Shown here piece after piece: positions 8,131 to 16,394 of a DNA stretch of 64,000 bases. How positions within the stretch are numbered: the stretch's first letter is position 1; each line of letters opens with the position of its first letter. Made by a program: the position numbers and the translations under genes. The stretch spans positions 248,001 to 312,000 of the forward strand of contig NZ_SJZG01000001.1 in NCBI RefSeq assembly GCF_004959775.1, in the 5' to 3' direction. Source of the stretch: Agromyces sp. H66 (GTDB taxonomy: Bacteria; Actinomycetota; Actinomycetes; Actinomycetales; Microbacteriaceae). The notes under the pieces are model-generated. The model saw nothing but the letters and a program-made list of their open reading frames with translations. It was not told where the DNA came from and ran no database searches.

Positions 8131-9474
8131 ATGGCCATCTCCCGGACCGCCCTCCGGCGGACCACGACGATCGTCGCGGCGGCCGCGCTCACGGGCCTGC
8201 TCGCCGCCTGCGCGTCCGGCGCCGGCTCGGCCGACGACGGCGGCGGCTCGGCCGACGACCTCGACGCCGCGCTCGAGGCCGGCGGCGAGCTCACCTACTG
8301 GAGCTGGACCCCGAGCGCCGAGGCGCAGGTCGCCGCCTTCGAGGAGGCCTACCCGAACGTCGACGTCGAGCTCGTGAACGCCGGCACCAACACCGAGGAG
8401 TACACGAAACTCCAGAACGCGATCAAGGCGGGCTCGGGCGCGCCCGACGTCGTGCAGATCGAGTACTACGCGATCCCGCAGTTCGCGCTCTCGGACGCGC
8501 TCGTCGACCTCGGCGAGTACGGCCTCGACGAGCTCGAGGACCAGTACTCCGCGTCGACGTGGGGTGCCGTGAACGTCGACGGCAAGCTCGTCGGCCTGCC
8601 GCAGGACTCCGGCCCCATGGCGCTCTTCTACAACAAGGCGGTCTTCGACCAGTACGGCATCGAGGTGCCGGCGACGTGGGACGAGTACGTGCAGGCCGCC
8701 CGCGACCTGCACGCGGCCGACCCCACGAAGTACATCACCTCCGACACCGGCGACGCCGGGTTCGCGACGAGCATGATCTGGCAGGCGGGCGGTCGCCCGT
8801 TCGCGATCGACGGCACCGACATCACCGTGGACCTCGCCGACGAGGGCACGCAGCAGTGGACGGGCGTGTGGAACCAGCTCATCCAGGAGGAGCTGCTCGC
8901 GACCACTCCCGGGTGGAGCGATGAGTGGTTCAAGGGCCTCGCCGACGGCTCGATCGCCACGCTCGTGATCGGCGCCTGGATGCCGGGGGTGCTGGAGTCG
9001 AGCGTCGCGGATGCCGCGGGCGACTGGCGCGTGGCGCCCATGCCGACGTACGACGGCACCCCGGTCGCGGCCGAGAACGGCGGCGGCGGCCAGTCGGTCA
9101 CCAAGCAGTCGAAGAACCCGGCGCTCGCCGCGGCGTTCCTGCGCTGGCTGAACAGCGACCCCGCGTCGATCGAGGTGTTCCTCGAAAGCGGCGGCTTCCC
9201 GTCGACCACGGCCGACCTCGAGGACCCCGACTTCGTCGGCCTCGAGTCCGAGTACTTCGGCGGCCAGAAGATCAACGAGGTGCTCACGCAGGCGTCGAAG
9301 GACGTGGCATCCGGCTGGTCGTACCTGCCCTACCAGGTGTACGCGAACAGCATCTTCGGCGACACCGTCGGACAGTCCTACGCGAACCGGGCCGACCTCG
9401 GGGAGGGACTCGCCGCCTGGCAGGCCCAGCTCGTCGAGTACGGCAACGAGCAGGGCTTCACGGTCGGCGAGTAG
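8131..9474 (+). CDS. Sugar-binding lipoprotein of ABC importer
   Basis: A 447-residue family 1 extracellular solute-binding protein. The signal peptide ends in a lipobox (LTGLLAACASG), so it is membrane-anchored outside the cell. The mature part has the usual ABC sugar-binding features: LTYWSWTPSAEAQVAAFE, a cluster near GSGAPDVVQIEYYAIPQFA, and GLPQDSGPMALFYNKAVFD. AAGGGA lies 14 nt before the ATG. A strong hairpin follows the stop, before the GH35 gene. The context indicates uptake of a beta-galactoside. No ATPase gene is present here; such systems often share a multipurpose MsiK-type ATPase encoded elsewhere. Confidence 0.92.
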   Translation: MAISRTALRRTTTIVAAAALTGLLAACASGAGSADDGGGSADDLDAALEAGGELTYWSWTPSAEAQVAAFEEAYPNVDVELVNAGTNTEEYTKLQNAIKAGSGAPDVVQIEYYAIPQFALSDALVDLGEYGLDELEDQYSASTWGAVNVDGKLVGLPQDSGPMALFYNKAVFDQYGIEVPATWDEYVQAARDLHAADPTKYITSDTGDAGFATSMIWQAGGRPFAIDGTDITVDLADEGTQQWTGVWNQLIQEELLATTPGWSDEWFKGLADGSIATLVIGAWMPGVLESSVADAAGDWRVAPMPTYDGTPVAAENGGGGQSVTKQSKNPALAAAFLRWLNSDPASIEVFLESGGFPSTTADLEDPDFVGLESEYFGGQKINEVLTQASKDVASGWSYLPYQVYANSIFGDTVGQSYANRADLGEGLAAWQAQLVEYGNEQGFTVGE

Positions 9475-9490
9475 CCGCCGTCGAACGCGG

Positions 9491-9516
9491 GGCCGGCCGG
9501 GTGCGCTCGGCCGGCC
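9491..9516 (+). terminator. Intra-operon hairpin after the binding-protein gene
   Basis: Perfect 9-bp arms GGCCGGCCG and CGGCCGGCC with an 8-nt loop, 16 nt after the binding-protein stop and 37 nt before GH35. With no T tract it may act as a partial terminator or as a 3' stabilising hairpin that raises binding-protein mRNA above the enzyme mRNA. Confidence 0.6.
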
Positions 9517-9552
9517 TCGCTCCGTCCAGACGACCCGGAACCACCAGAACGG

Positions 9553-11319
9553 ATGCCAGTGACCGCCCCTTCCCGCTTCGCCATCGGCGCGACCGACTTC
9601 GAGCTCGACGGCCACCCGCACCGCATCCTCGCCGGCGCGCTGCACTACTTCCGCGTGCACCCCGACCTCTGGGCGGACCGCATCCGCAAGGCTCGGCTCA
9701 TGGGCCTCAACGCGATCGAGACGTACGTCGCGTGGAACGCCCACGAGCGACGCCCCGGCGAATGGCGTGCCGACGGCGGGGTCGACCTCGGGCGGTTCCT
9801 CGACCTCGTCGCGGCCGAGGGCATGCACGCCATCGTGCGGCCGGGCCCGTACATCTGCGCCGAATGGGACAACGGCGGCCTGCCCGCGTGGCTGTTCCGT
9901 GATCCGGCGGTCGGCATGCGCCGGTCGGAGCCGACCTACCTCGACGCCGTGGGTGGGTATCTCCGCCAGGTGTACGAGATCATCGCGCCGCGCCAGATCG
10001 ACGCCGGCGGGCCGGTCGTCCTCGTGCAGATCGAGAACGAGTACGGCGCCTACGGATCCGACAAGGCCTACCTCGCCGAGCTTGTCAGGGTGACCCGTGA
10101 GGCGGGGATCACCGTGCCCCTCACGACGATCGACCAGCCGACGCCGCGGATGCTCGCCGACGGCAGCCTCCCCGGCCTGCACCTCACCGCGTCGTTCGGG
10201 TCGCGCGCCGCCGACCGGCTCGCGACCCTGCGCGAGTTCCAGCCCACGGGCCCGCTCATGTGCATGGAGTTCTGGTGCGGCTGGTTCGACGACTGGGGGT
10301 CGCATCATCACACCACGGATGCCGCGGCATCCGCCGCCGAACTCGACGTGCTGCTCGCGGCCGGCGGGTCCGTGAACATCTACATGTTCCACGGCGGCAC
10401 GAACTTCGGGCTGACGAACGGCGCGAACGACAAGGGACGCTACGCGCCCATCACCACGAGCTACGACTACGACGCACCGCTCGACGAGTCGGGGCATCCG
10501 ACCGAGAAGTTCCGGGCGTTCCGCGAGGTGATCGCGAAGTACGCGCCGGTTCCCGACGAATGGCCGGCGCCGCGCCCGCCGGCACCCGAACTCGTCGCGC
10601 CGCTCGCCGTCGGGCCGTCGTTGCTCGAGGTCGCCGCGCGCCTCGGCGACGAGACCCGGCACGCCACCGTGCCGACCTTCGACGAACTCGGCCACGACCG
10701 AGGCGTCGCGCTGTTCGCCACCCGACTCGGCCGTGGCGGCCCGGGCGTACTCACGGTCGGCGAGGAGGTGCGCGACCGCGCGTGGGTGCTGCTCGACGGG
10801 GTGCCGGTCGGCGTCATGTCGCGCGACGCCCACGAGCGCTCGGTCGTGCTGCCCGACACTCGCGGCGAGCTCGTGATCGTGGTCGAGGACCAGGGGCGCG
10901 TGGACTACGGGGCTCGCCTCGGCGAGCACAAGGGCCTCATCGGCGGCGTCGCCATCGACGGCAGGGAGGTCACCGACTGGTGCGTGCGTCCCGTCGACCT
11001 CGACCGCGTGCCGGAGCTCGCATCGCGCGGGCGTGCCGCGGGGTTCGGCGCCGGCCCGACGCTGGCGCGCGGGGAGATCGAGCTCGCCGCGCCGGCCGAC
11101 CTGTTCCTCGACACCCTGCACTGGGGGAAGGGGCTGGCGTGGGTGAACGGATTCCTGCTCGGCCGGTACTGGCGCCACGGGCCGCAGCGTACCCTCGTCG
11201 TGCCCGCGCCGGTCACGCGATCGGGCGCGAACGAGGTCGCGGTGCTGGAGTTCGAGTCGTTGGCCGTGCCGGAGATCCGCACGGTGGCCGCGCCGCGGCT
11301 CGGGCACACCGAGATCTGA
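9553..11319 (+). CDS. Beta-galactosidase, glycoside hydrolase family 35
   Basis: A 588-residue GH35 retaining enzyme. The barrel begins RILAGALHYFRVHPDLWADRI. The acid/base is E163 in QIENEYGAYG, and the nucleophile is E239 in LMCMEFWCGWFDDWG. The motif IYMFHGGTNFG follows. The C-terminal beta domains end with HWGKGLAWVNGFLLGRYW, typical of the family. There is no signal peptide, so it acts in the cytoplasm on galactosides imported by the upstream transporter. The ATG at 9553 has a poor ribosome site, and a GTG 6 nt later is an alternative. It is intact although the permease and repressor upstream are broken. Confidence 0.95.
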   Translation: MPVTAPSRFAIGATDFELDGHPHRILAGALHYFRVHPDLWADRIRKARLMGLNAIETYVAWNAHERRPGEWRADGGVDLGRFLDLVAAEGMHAIVRPGPYICAEWDNGGLPAWLFRDPAVGMRRSEPTYLDAVGGYLRQVYEIIAPRQIDAGGPVVLVQIENEYGAYGSDKAYLAELVRVTREAGITVPLTTIDQPTPRMLADGSLPGLHLTASFGSRAADRLATLREFQPTGPLMCMEFWCGWFDDWGSHHHTTDAAASAAELDVLLAAGGSVNIYMFHGGTNFGLTNGANDKGRYAPITTSYDYDAPLDESGHPTEKFRAFREVIAKYAPVPDEWPAPRPPAPELVAPLAVGPSLLEVAARLGDETRHATVPTFDELGHDRGVALFATRLGRGGPGVLTVGEEVRDRAWVLLDGVPVGVMSRDAHERSVVLPDTRGELVIVVEDQGRVDYGARLGEHKGLIGGVAIDGREVTDWCVRPVDLDRVPELASRGRAAGFGAGPTLARGEIELAAPADLFLDTLHWGKGLAWVNGFLLGRYWRHGPQRTLVVPAPVTRSGANEVAVLEFESLAVPEIRTVAAPRLGHTEI

Positions 11320-11399
11320 GCCGGCGTGGAACGCGGGCGGCGCTGGATGCCCTGCGCGGCCGGGCGTAGCCTGAGCGGGATCGAACCTGAGGGGGCATC

Positions 11400-11844
11400 G
11401 TGGCGAACCTCGTCGTGCACTTCGAGATCCATGCATCGGAGCCGCAGCGGCTCATCGACTTCTACGCGGCGCTGTTCGGCTGGCGATTCACGCGGGCAGG
11501 CGAGATGGAGTACTGGCTCATCGAGACCGGCGAGGGCGCGGTCGGAGTCGACGAGCCGGGGCGCGGCATCAACGGCGGTCTCACGCAACGCGAGGGCCCG
11601 AGTCCCGAGCCCGGAGCGCCCGTGAACGGCTGACATCGTCGTCGGCATCGACGGCGACGTCGACGCGATGTTCGCGCGGGCGCTCGAACTCGGTGCGACG
11701 GAGTCGATGGCACCATACGACATGACGGGAGTCGGTCGTGGCGCCTACCTGCATGACCCCGACGGGAACCTTTTCGGCATCCTGTCGCCGGTGCTGTCCG
11801 ACGGCACGAACGTGATGGACACGCCGGGCGCACTCGACACCTGA
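11400..11844 (+). pseudogene. VOC/glyoxalase-fold protein, frameshifted
   Basis: The N-terminal half (GTG 11400: MANLVVHFEIHASEPQRLI, then GWRFTRAGEMEYWLIETG) and the C-terminal half (DIVVGIDGDVDAMFARALE, YLHDPDGNLFGILSPVLSD, TGA 11842) together make a single VOC-fold protein of about 148 residues. Reading breaks at PVNG, where a TGA (11631-11633) appears. Relatives read NG-A-D-I-V, so two bases seem to be missing near 11630 (or one added). A GAGGGGG ribosome site precedes the GTG. It may be a genuine pseudogene or a sequencing indel. Confidence 0.82.
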
Positions 11845-11874
11845 CGGGCAGGAGATCGAATCGAGGACTGAACG

Positions 11875-12510
11875 ATGAAGCTCACGAAGTACGGCCATGC
11901 CTGTGTTCTTCTGGAGAAGGACGGACGTTCGCTCGTCATCGACCCGGGCGTGTTCTCCGATGCACCATTGCTCGATGAAGTGGCGGCCGTGCTCATCACG
12001 CACGGGCACGCCGACCATCTCGATATCGAACGGCTCGCGGCATCCGGCCCCCTCGAGGTCTGGACGTGCGCTGCCGTGGCCGAGGCACTCGCCGAGACTC
12101 CGGCGAGCGTGCACGTCGTGGCCGATGGAGACCGCTTCGAGGCCGCCGGATTCGCCGTGCAGGTGTTCGGCGAGCGGCACGCCCAGGGTCACCCCGACGT
12201 CTCGATCGCATCGAATGTCGGCTTCCTCATCGACGAGGAGGTGTTCTATCCGGGCGATGCGCTGACGGTGCCCGAGGTCCCGGTGCCGACCCTCCTGCTC
12301 CCCACCCACGCACCGTGGATGCGCGGCCGAGAGATGATCGACTACCTGCGGACCGTGCGCCCGGTCCGGGCCTACTCGACTCACGACGGCATGCTCAACG
12401 AGCACGGACTGGCATCCGTCGACGCGTGGCTGGGACTCGAAGCCCAGCGCGCCGGCGACGGCGCCGACATCCGTCGCCTCGCCATGGGCGAATCGATCAC
12501 GCTGGGCTGA
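11875..12510 (+). CDS. UlaG-like MBL-fold metallo-hydrolase
   Basis: A 211-residue metallo-beta-lactamase-fold protein of the UlaG/YtnP branch. The metal site motif is LITHGHADHLD, with later ligands plausible in GERHAQGHPD, FYPGDALTVP and LLPTHAPWM. It starts MKLTKYGHACVLL, a hallmark opening of UlaG-like enzymes, where the early His can be a ligand. The substrate is not predictable. It is intact, although it lies between two damaged genes. The stop is immediately followed by an aldo/keto reductase fragment. Confidence 0.9.
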   Translation: MKLTKYGHACVLLEKDGRSLVIDPGVFSDAPLLDEVAAVLITHGHADHLDIERLAASGPLEVWTCAAVAEALAETPASVHVVADGDRFEAAGFAVQVFGERHAQGHPDVSIASNVGFLIDEEVFYPGDALTVPEVPVPTLLLPTHAPWMRGREMIDYLRTVRPVRAYSTHDGMLNEHGLASVDAWLGLEAQRAGDGADIRRLAMGESITLG

Positions 12511-12518
12511 CGGCGTGC

Positions 12519-13065
12519 GCCCGCGATGAGGCGACCAAGGGCGGCCACCTCCGCCCGGGCGACGGCACCTGGACGCGGGACGGCCGGCCCGAGTACCTGA
12601 AGGAGGCCGCGAAGGCGTCGGCCCGGCGCCTCGGCGTCGACGCCATCGGGCTCTACCAGTTCCACCGCCCCGACCCCGACGTGCCCTACGCCGACTCGGT
12701 CGGCGCCATCCGCGACCTGCTCGACGACGGCGTCATCGAGCTGGCCGGCATCTCGAACGCGAACATCGCCCAGATCGACGAGGCCAACGAGATCCTCGGC
12801 GGACGGCTCGTCTCGGTGCAGAACCGGCATCAGCCGTGCCGGCGACATGGGCCGACAGCACGTCGCGTTCCGGGACGTCGCCGACGCCCACGGCGTGAGC
12901 GCGCAGCAGGTCGCGCTCGCGTGGGAGCTCGCGCTCGCCCCCGTGGTGATCCCGATCCCGGGCGCCTCGCGGCCCGAGAGCATCCGGGACTCGGTGCGTG
13001 CGGCGGAGTTGGTGCTCGCCGCCGACGAGGTCGATGCACTCTCGGGCGTCTCGCGGGCAGCCTGA
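12519..13065 (+). pseudogene. Aldo/keto reductase, 5'-truncated and internally deleted
   Basis: The fragment starts at ATKGGHLRPGDGTW, which in intact NADPH-dependent aldo/keto reductases lies about 90 residues into the protein, so the catalytic Tyr and Asp region is gone. It continues (SARRLGVDAIGLYQFHRPDP) to VSVQN near 12820. There the frame changes and about 30 residues (the usual FSPAFRS...PWSPLGG part) are missing. The rest reads ISRAGDMGRQHVAFRD and VIPIPGASRPESIRDS to TGA 13063. Two separate deletions are needed. The normal length is about 290-330 residues. Confidence 0.87.
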
Positions 13066-13073
13066 CCCACGCG

Positions 13074-13112
13074 GGAGGCGGCGGACCATCCTAGCAATGG
13101 TCCGCCGCCTCC
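13074..13112. terminator. Perfect 16-bp hairpin
   Basis: Arms GGAGGCGGCGGACCAT (13074-13089) and ATGGTCCGCCGCCTCC (13097-13112) enclose the 7-nt loop CCTAGCA. It lies 8 nt after the aldo/keto reductase stop and is a strong terminator candidate without a T tract. Confidence 0.8.
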
Positions 13113-13157
13113 TCGCACCCGTTGACAGGGCCGTACGGCGGGGGGCACCGTCGGCAC

Positions 13158-13241
13158 ATGAGAGTCGTCTTCACGTCGTGGCTCGCGGTGATCGCGGCGG
13201 GCTTGGCCTACATGCTCGCCATCGGACTGATGGGGAGGTGA
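13158..13241 (+). CDS. 27-residue hydrophobic peptide, possible leader
   Basis: A short frame reads MRVVFTSWLAVIAAGLAYML and ends IGLMGR, one transmembrane segment. It ends 5 nt before the DUF6766 ATG, and its last codons contain that gene's GGGGAGG ribosome site, so if translated it would couple to the downstream gene. No clear ribosome site of its own is visible. It could equally be the chance product of a hydrophobic-coding stretch. Confidence 0.35.
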   Translation: MRVVFTSWLAVIAAGLAYMLAIGLMGR

Positions 13242-13246
13242 ACGAC

Positions 13247-13915
13247 ATGCGGATCCGGCAGCACGCGCTCAGCATCGCCTTCGGGGCGCTCTTCGCGCTG
13301 GCCCTGATCGGCCAGTCCGTCGCCGGACTCTTCCGCGTCAACGAGGAGCAGGCGTCGCACGGATCGCCGCCCTACACCTGGGCCGAGTTCGTCACGTCGT
13401 CGGAGTTCGTGGTCGACGTGGCCGAGAACTGGCAGTCCGAGTACCTGCAGTTCTTCCTGTTCATCCTCGCCACGATCTGGCTCGTGCAGAAGGGCTCGCC
13501 CGAGTCCAAGAAGCCGGGCGAGGAGGGCATCGGCACCGACGAGGAGCAGCTTGTCGGCGAGCACGCGCGGCGCGATTCCCCGATGTGGGCGAAGGCCGCC
13601 GACTGGCGCCGCACGGTCTTCTCGAACTCGCTGCTCCTCGTGATGGGCGCGATCTTCCTGCTCTCGTGGCTGGCCCAGTCGCTCTCCGGGATGGTCGTGT
13701 TCAACTCGGAGCAGGTCGAGCACGGCCAGGCGATCGTCTCCTGGACCGAGTACCTCGTCTCGGCCGACTTCTGGAACCGCACCCTGCAGAACTGGCAATC
13801 CGAGTTCCTCGCCGTCGGCAGCATGATCGCGTTGTCGATCTACCTGCGCCAGCGGGGATCGTCGGAGTCGAAGCCGGTCGGCGCGCCCCACCACGAGAGC
13901 GCCGTCTCAGGCTGA
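13247..13915 (+). CDS. DUF6766 family membrane protein
   Basis: A 222-residue integral membrane protein with four main hydrophobic segments. It consists of two similar halves: NWQSEYLQFFLF followed by QKGSPESKKPG in the first, and NWQSEFLAVGSM followed by RQRGSSESKPVG in the second; each half also has a VNEEQ/FNSEQ loop. This internal duplication is characteristic of DUF6766 in Microbacteriaceae and relatives. The function is unknown. A GGGGAGG ribosome site precedes the ATG. The stop codon lies inside the first copy of a 28-nt tandem repeat. Confidence 0.85.
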   Translation: MRIRQHALSIAFGALFALALIGQSVAGLFRVNEEQASHGSPPYTWAEFVTSSEFVVDVAENWQSEYLQFFLFILATIWLVQKGSPESKKPGEEGIGTDEEQLVGEHARRDSPMWAKAADWRRTVFSNSLLLVMGAIFLLSWLAQSLSGMVVFNSEQVEHGQAIVSWTEYLVSADFWNRTLQNWQSEFLAVGSMIALSIYLRQRGSSESKPVGAPHHESAVSG

Positions 13916-13965
13916 GGACTCAGGACTGAGGGCCGTGGACTGAGGACTCAGGACTGAGGGCCGTG
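13912..13965 (+). repeat. Tandem 28-nt direct repeat at the DUF6766 stop
   Basis: The unit CTGAGGACTCAGGACTGAGG... (28 nt) occurs at 13912-13939 and again, 26 of 28 positions, at 13940-13965. The first copy contains the TGA of DUF6766. Each unit holds a short inverted repeat CTGAG-GA-CTCAG. It fills most of the gap to the convergent cupin gene. Confidence 0.85.
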
Positions 13966-13994
13966 CGCGGCTGGGCCGGGCCCAGCCGCGCCCA

Positions 13995-14396
13995 TCAGGC
14001 CCCGACCTCGTCGGCGTTCTCCTGGATGATCGTGTCCGACGGGTGGATGCCGAGCACCTTGAGGCGCCCGGTCCCGGCATTCTTGAACCCATGCCACAGG
14101 CCCGCGGCGCAGGTCGCGGTGTCGCCCGCGGTGGCGATGAACTGCTCGCCGCCGACGGTGAAGCGCGCCTCGCCCTCGAACACGATCCAGGTCTCGGGGT
14201 ACGGGTGCCGGTGCAGGTCGGGTCCCTGCCCGGGCTCGGCATTGACGAGGAAGTACGAGATCGCCGAGCCGTGGTCGCGGCCCTCGAACCGCAGGGTTCC
14301 TCTCGTGCCGACGCGGATCGCCTCGGCCGGCACGACCCCGGCGAGGTTCGGGGCGGCGTCCGGCGCACCGGTGGTGTCGAGGTCTGCGAGCGTCAT
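13995..14396 (-). CDS. Single-domain cupin protein
   Basis: A 133-residue cupin. The metal-binding motif 1 is visible as GPDLHRHPYPETWIVFEGEARF and motif 2 as GDTATCAAGLWHGFKNAG. A small cupin of this kind may be a dioxygenase, isomerase or ligand-binding protein; no substrate is suggested. A GAAAGGA ribosome site precedes ATG 14396. It is divergent from an ArsR-like regulator whose promoter region carries a short dyad, suggesting that the regulator controls it. Confidence 0.88.
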   Translation of the reverse strand: MTLADLDTTGAPDAAPNLAGVVPAEAIRVGTRGTLRFEGRDHGSAISYFLVNAEPGQGPDLHRHPYPETWIVFEGEARFTVGGEQFIATAGDTATCAAGLWHGFKNAGTGRLKVLGIHPSDTIIQENADEVGA

Positions 14397-14418
14397 GGTG
14401 CTGGTCCTTTCGTGTCGC

Positions 14419-14437
14419 GGATGACCTGCCGTCATCC
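14419..14437. promoter_or_regulatory. Dyad between cupin and ArsR-like gene
   Basis: GGATGAC and GTCATCC, 7-bp arms with a 5-nt spacer, lie midway between the divergent starts and are a plausible operator for the ArsR-like regulator. Confidence 0.4.
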
Positions 14438-14474
14438 ATCGCCCACAGGCTCCCGCCGAGGCATCCGTCGCCGA

Positions 14475-14480
14475 TACCAT
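14475..14480 (+). promoter_or_regulatory. -10 hexamer of a leaderless promoter
   Basis: TACCAT occupies -12 to -7 relative to GTG 14487, so transcription probably begins at the start codon. This supports the GTG start of the ArsR-like regulator. Confidence 0.5.
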
Positions 14481-14486
14481 TTCGAC

Positions 14487-15476
14487 GTGGATCGAAAGTA
14501 CGTGGACTTCCGGCTCGCGCCAGACGACATCTCGGCGATTCGTTTCGGGGTCTCGCCCGGCCATGAGCTGTGCAATGCCCTGCGCGTGCTGCAGCGGCCC
14601 GAGGACCAGCCCATGCAGTGGGGCTGGCTGCGTTCGGTTCGCGCTCGCGTGCCGCGGGAACCGTTCGACCTGATATCGACGGTCATCGGCGCCGACGGCT
14701 ACTTCCCCGACTTCTTCACGGCCACTCCGAGCTGGGACATGGCGCCCGCCGACGAGGCCGAGCGGCTGCGGGCCGTGCCGCCCGAGCTGTTCCGCGCGGA
14801 TCTCACGAAGATGCTCGCGAGGTCGAGCGGACGCCGGCACCAGGCCATCGCCCGCATGATGGAGCATCCGGAACGCTCGCGCGAGCTGATCGCCGACGCG
14901 TGGACCGAGCTCTGGGACGCGCTGCTCGCACCGGTGTGGACGCAGCTCGACCGCATCCTGCGCGCCGACATCGCCGTGCGGGCGAGGCGGGTGACGACCG
15001 ATGGCATCGCCTCGATGGTGCGGGCGTTGCACGAATCGGTGACCTGGCACGGCGACGGGGTGCGGGTGCGACTGCGCCGGCACAGCGAGCTCGTCGACTG
15101 CCGGGGCAGCGGGCTCGTGCTGGTGCCCTCGGTCATGAGCTCGCACCGGTGCGCCGTGCTCACCGAGCCGCCCGCGCAGCCCACGCTGTTCTACCCGGCG
15201 CAGGGCGTGACCGAGACGTGGGCCCGCGACCCCGAGGCGGCGTCGCGCTCGCTCGGCGCGCTGTTGAGCCCCGCGCGTGCCGAGATCCTGCTCAGCGCCC
15301 ACGACCCGCGCACGACCTCGCAGGTGGCCCACGACTGCGGCATGGCGGTGTCGACCGCGTCGCACCACCTGACGGTGCTCCGCAACAGCGGCCTCGTCGC
15401 GAGCGTGCGCGACGGAGCCCGGGTACTGCATTCGCGCACGCCCCTCGGCGAGGCGCTCGTCGGCGCCACGATCTGA
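14487..15476 (+). CDS. DUF5937/ArsR-type winged-helix regulator
   Basis: A 329-residue regulator. The first 230 residues match the DUF5937-like ligand domain of actinobacterial regulators (FGVSPGHELCNALRVLQ, WGWLRSVRARV, FFTATPSWDM). The last 90 residues are an ArsR-type winged helix (LLSPARAEILLSAHD, TSQVAHDCGMAVSTASHHL, TVLRNSGLVASVRDGARVLH). No metal-binding Cys cluster is seen. GTG 14487 was chosen because a TANNNT hexamer sits exactly 12 nt upstream; a second GTG 15 nt later is possible. The divergent cupin is the likely target. Confidence 0.87.
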   Translation: MDRKYVDFRLAPDDISAIRFGVSPGHELCNALRVLQRPEDQPMQWGWLRSVRARVPREPFDLISTVIGADGYFPDFFTATPSWDMAPADEAERLRAVPPELFRADLTKMLARSSGRRHQAIARMMEHPERSRELIADAWTELWDALLAPVWTQLDRILRADIAVRARRVTTDGIASMVRALHESVTWHGDGVRVRLRRHSELVDCRGSGLVLVPSVMSSHRCAVLTEPPAQPTLFYPAQGVTETWARDPEAASRSLGALLSPARAEILLSAHDPRTTSQVAHDCGMAVSTASHHLTVLRNSGLVASVRDGARVLHSRTPLGEALVGATI

Positions 15477-15510
15477 CGGGTGTGCGCGGGTCGTTGGGGT
15501 TCGAGCCGGC

Positions 15511-16245
15511 TCAGCGGGCGGCGACCAGGCGCGCACCGGCGACGGCCAGCGGCGCGTAGCAGACGAGACCTGCGAGCACGCCGACGGGACCGGGGACGAG
15601 CCCGGGCGCGATCCAGGGCAGGAAGCCGAGCGGCGCGATCCACCACGAGACCGCCTCGGCGCGCGCCAGGGCGAGCGACATCAGTCCCATGCCGAGCAGC
15701 CCACCGCCCATGCCGGTGTACTGCCAGATGGCCGAGGTCCACTCCTTCGCGTTGGCGTCCATGAGCACGGCGTCCTCGATGGCGAGCGTGTTCCCGGCGC
15801 TGATCAGGAACCAATCCGACAGCAGCAGGCCCGACATCTGGATGGCTCCGAAGGCGACGAGCAGCGCCGTGATCGGCAGGAAGATGCGGCCGCGGCGGCC
15901 ACGAAGCAGGCCGATGGAGGCGATCGCGCCGAGCGCGAGGGCGACCCATCCGTAGTGCAGCAGGTTCGCCGACCAGAGGCTGAGCGCCGGGTCGGCGGCC
16001 AGCGACTCGATGTAGCCGGCGGTGCCGGGCGAGGTCTGCTGCGGCGATGTGAGCATGCCGGCGGTGAACAGCAGCGGTGCGGCGATGAGCCCGGCGCCGG
16101 CGATGCGCTGCAGGCGGTTCGCGCGCACGGGGCCGAGGGCGGCGGTCGCCTCGGGCGTGCGCCCCGTCTCCGCCCGCTGCGCCGCTTCAGCCGGCGCATC
16201 GGGCGCGGAGGTGGCGCGGTCGGTGGCGGTGGCGAAGAGATCCAT
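15511..16245 (-). CDS. DUF998 family membrane protein
   Basis: A 244-residue membrane protein. About 45 polar N-terminal residues precede five or six hydrophobic segments beginning IAGAGLIAAPLLFTAGML. The pattern of a long loop (SPQQTSPGTAGYIESLAADPALSLWS) followed by paired helices resembles the DUF998 family; the function is unknown. GAAAGG lies upstream of ATG 16245. A GTGTCCCG word lies 76 nt upstream of the start, the same word that is repeated before the sensor kinase at 19998. Confidence 0.75.
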   Translation of the reverse strand: MDLFATATDRATSAPDAPAEAAQRAETGRTPEATAALGPVRANRLQRIAGAGLIAAPLLFTAGMLTSPQQTSPGTAGYIESLAADPALSLWSANLLHYGWVALALGAIASIGLLRGRRGRIFLPITALLVAFGAIQMSGLLLSDWFLISAGNTLAIEDAVLMDANAKEWTSAIWQYTGMGGGLLGMGLMSLALARAEAVSWWIAPLGFLPWIAPGLVPGPVGVLAGLVCYAPLAVAGARLVAAR

Positions 16246-16394
16246 GTGATTGCGCCTTTCGTGGGTTCCGGGTTGGTGATCCCAGATTCCCGGGGGCGCG
16301 ACCCGGGCCCACAGGGAGCGGTGTCCCGCGGATGTCTCGACCTGCGCCCGGGACCGCGCGAATCCGAGACCGCCGGCGAGCTGGGACCCCGACC

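Noticed and set aside
7924-11436. 1170-codon open frame on the minus strand
   Set aside because: It is a shadow of the binding-protein and GH35 genes; the GH35 catalytic motifs and gene spacing lie on the plus strand.
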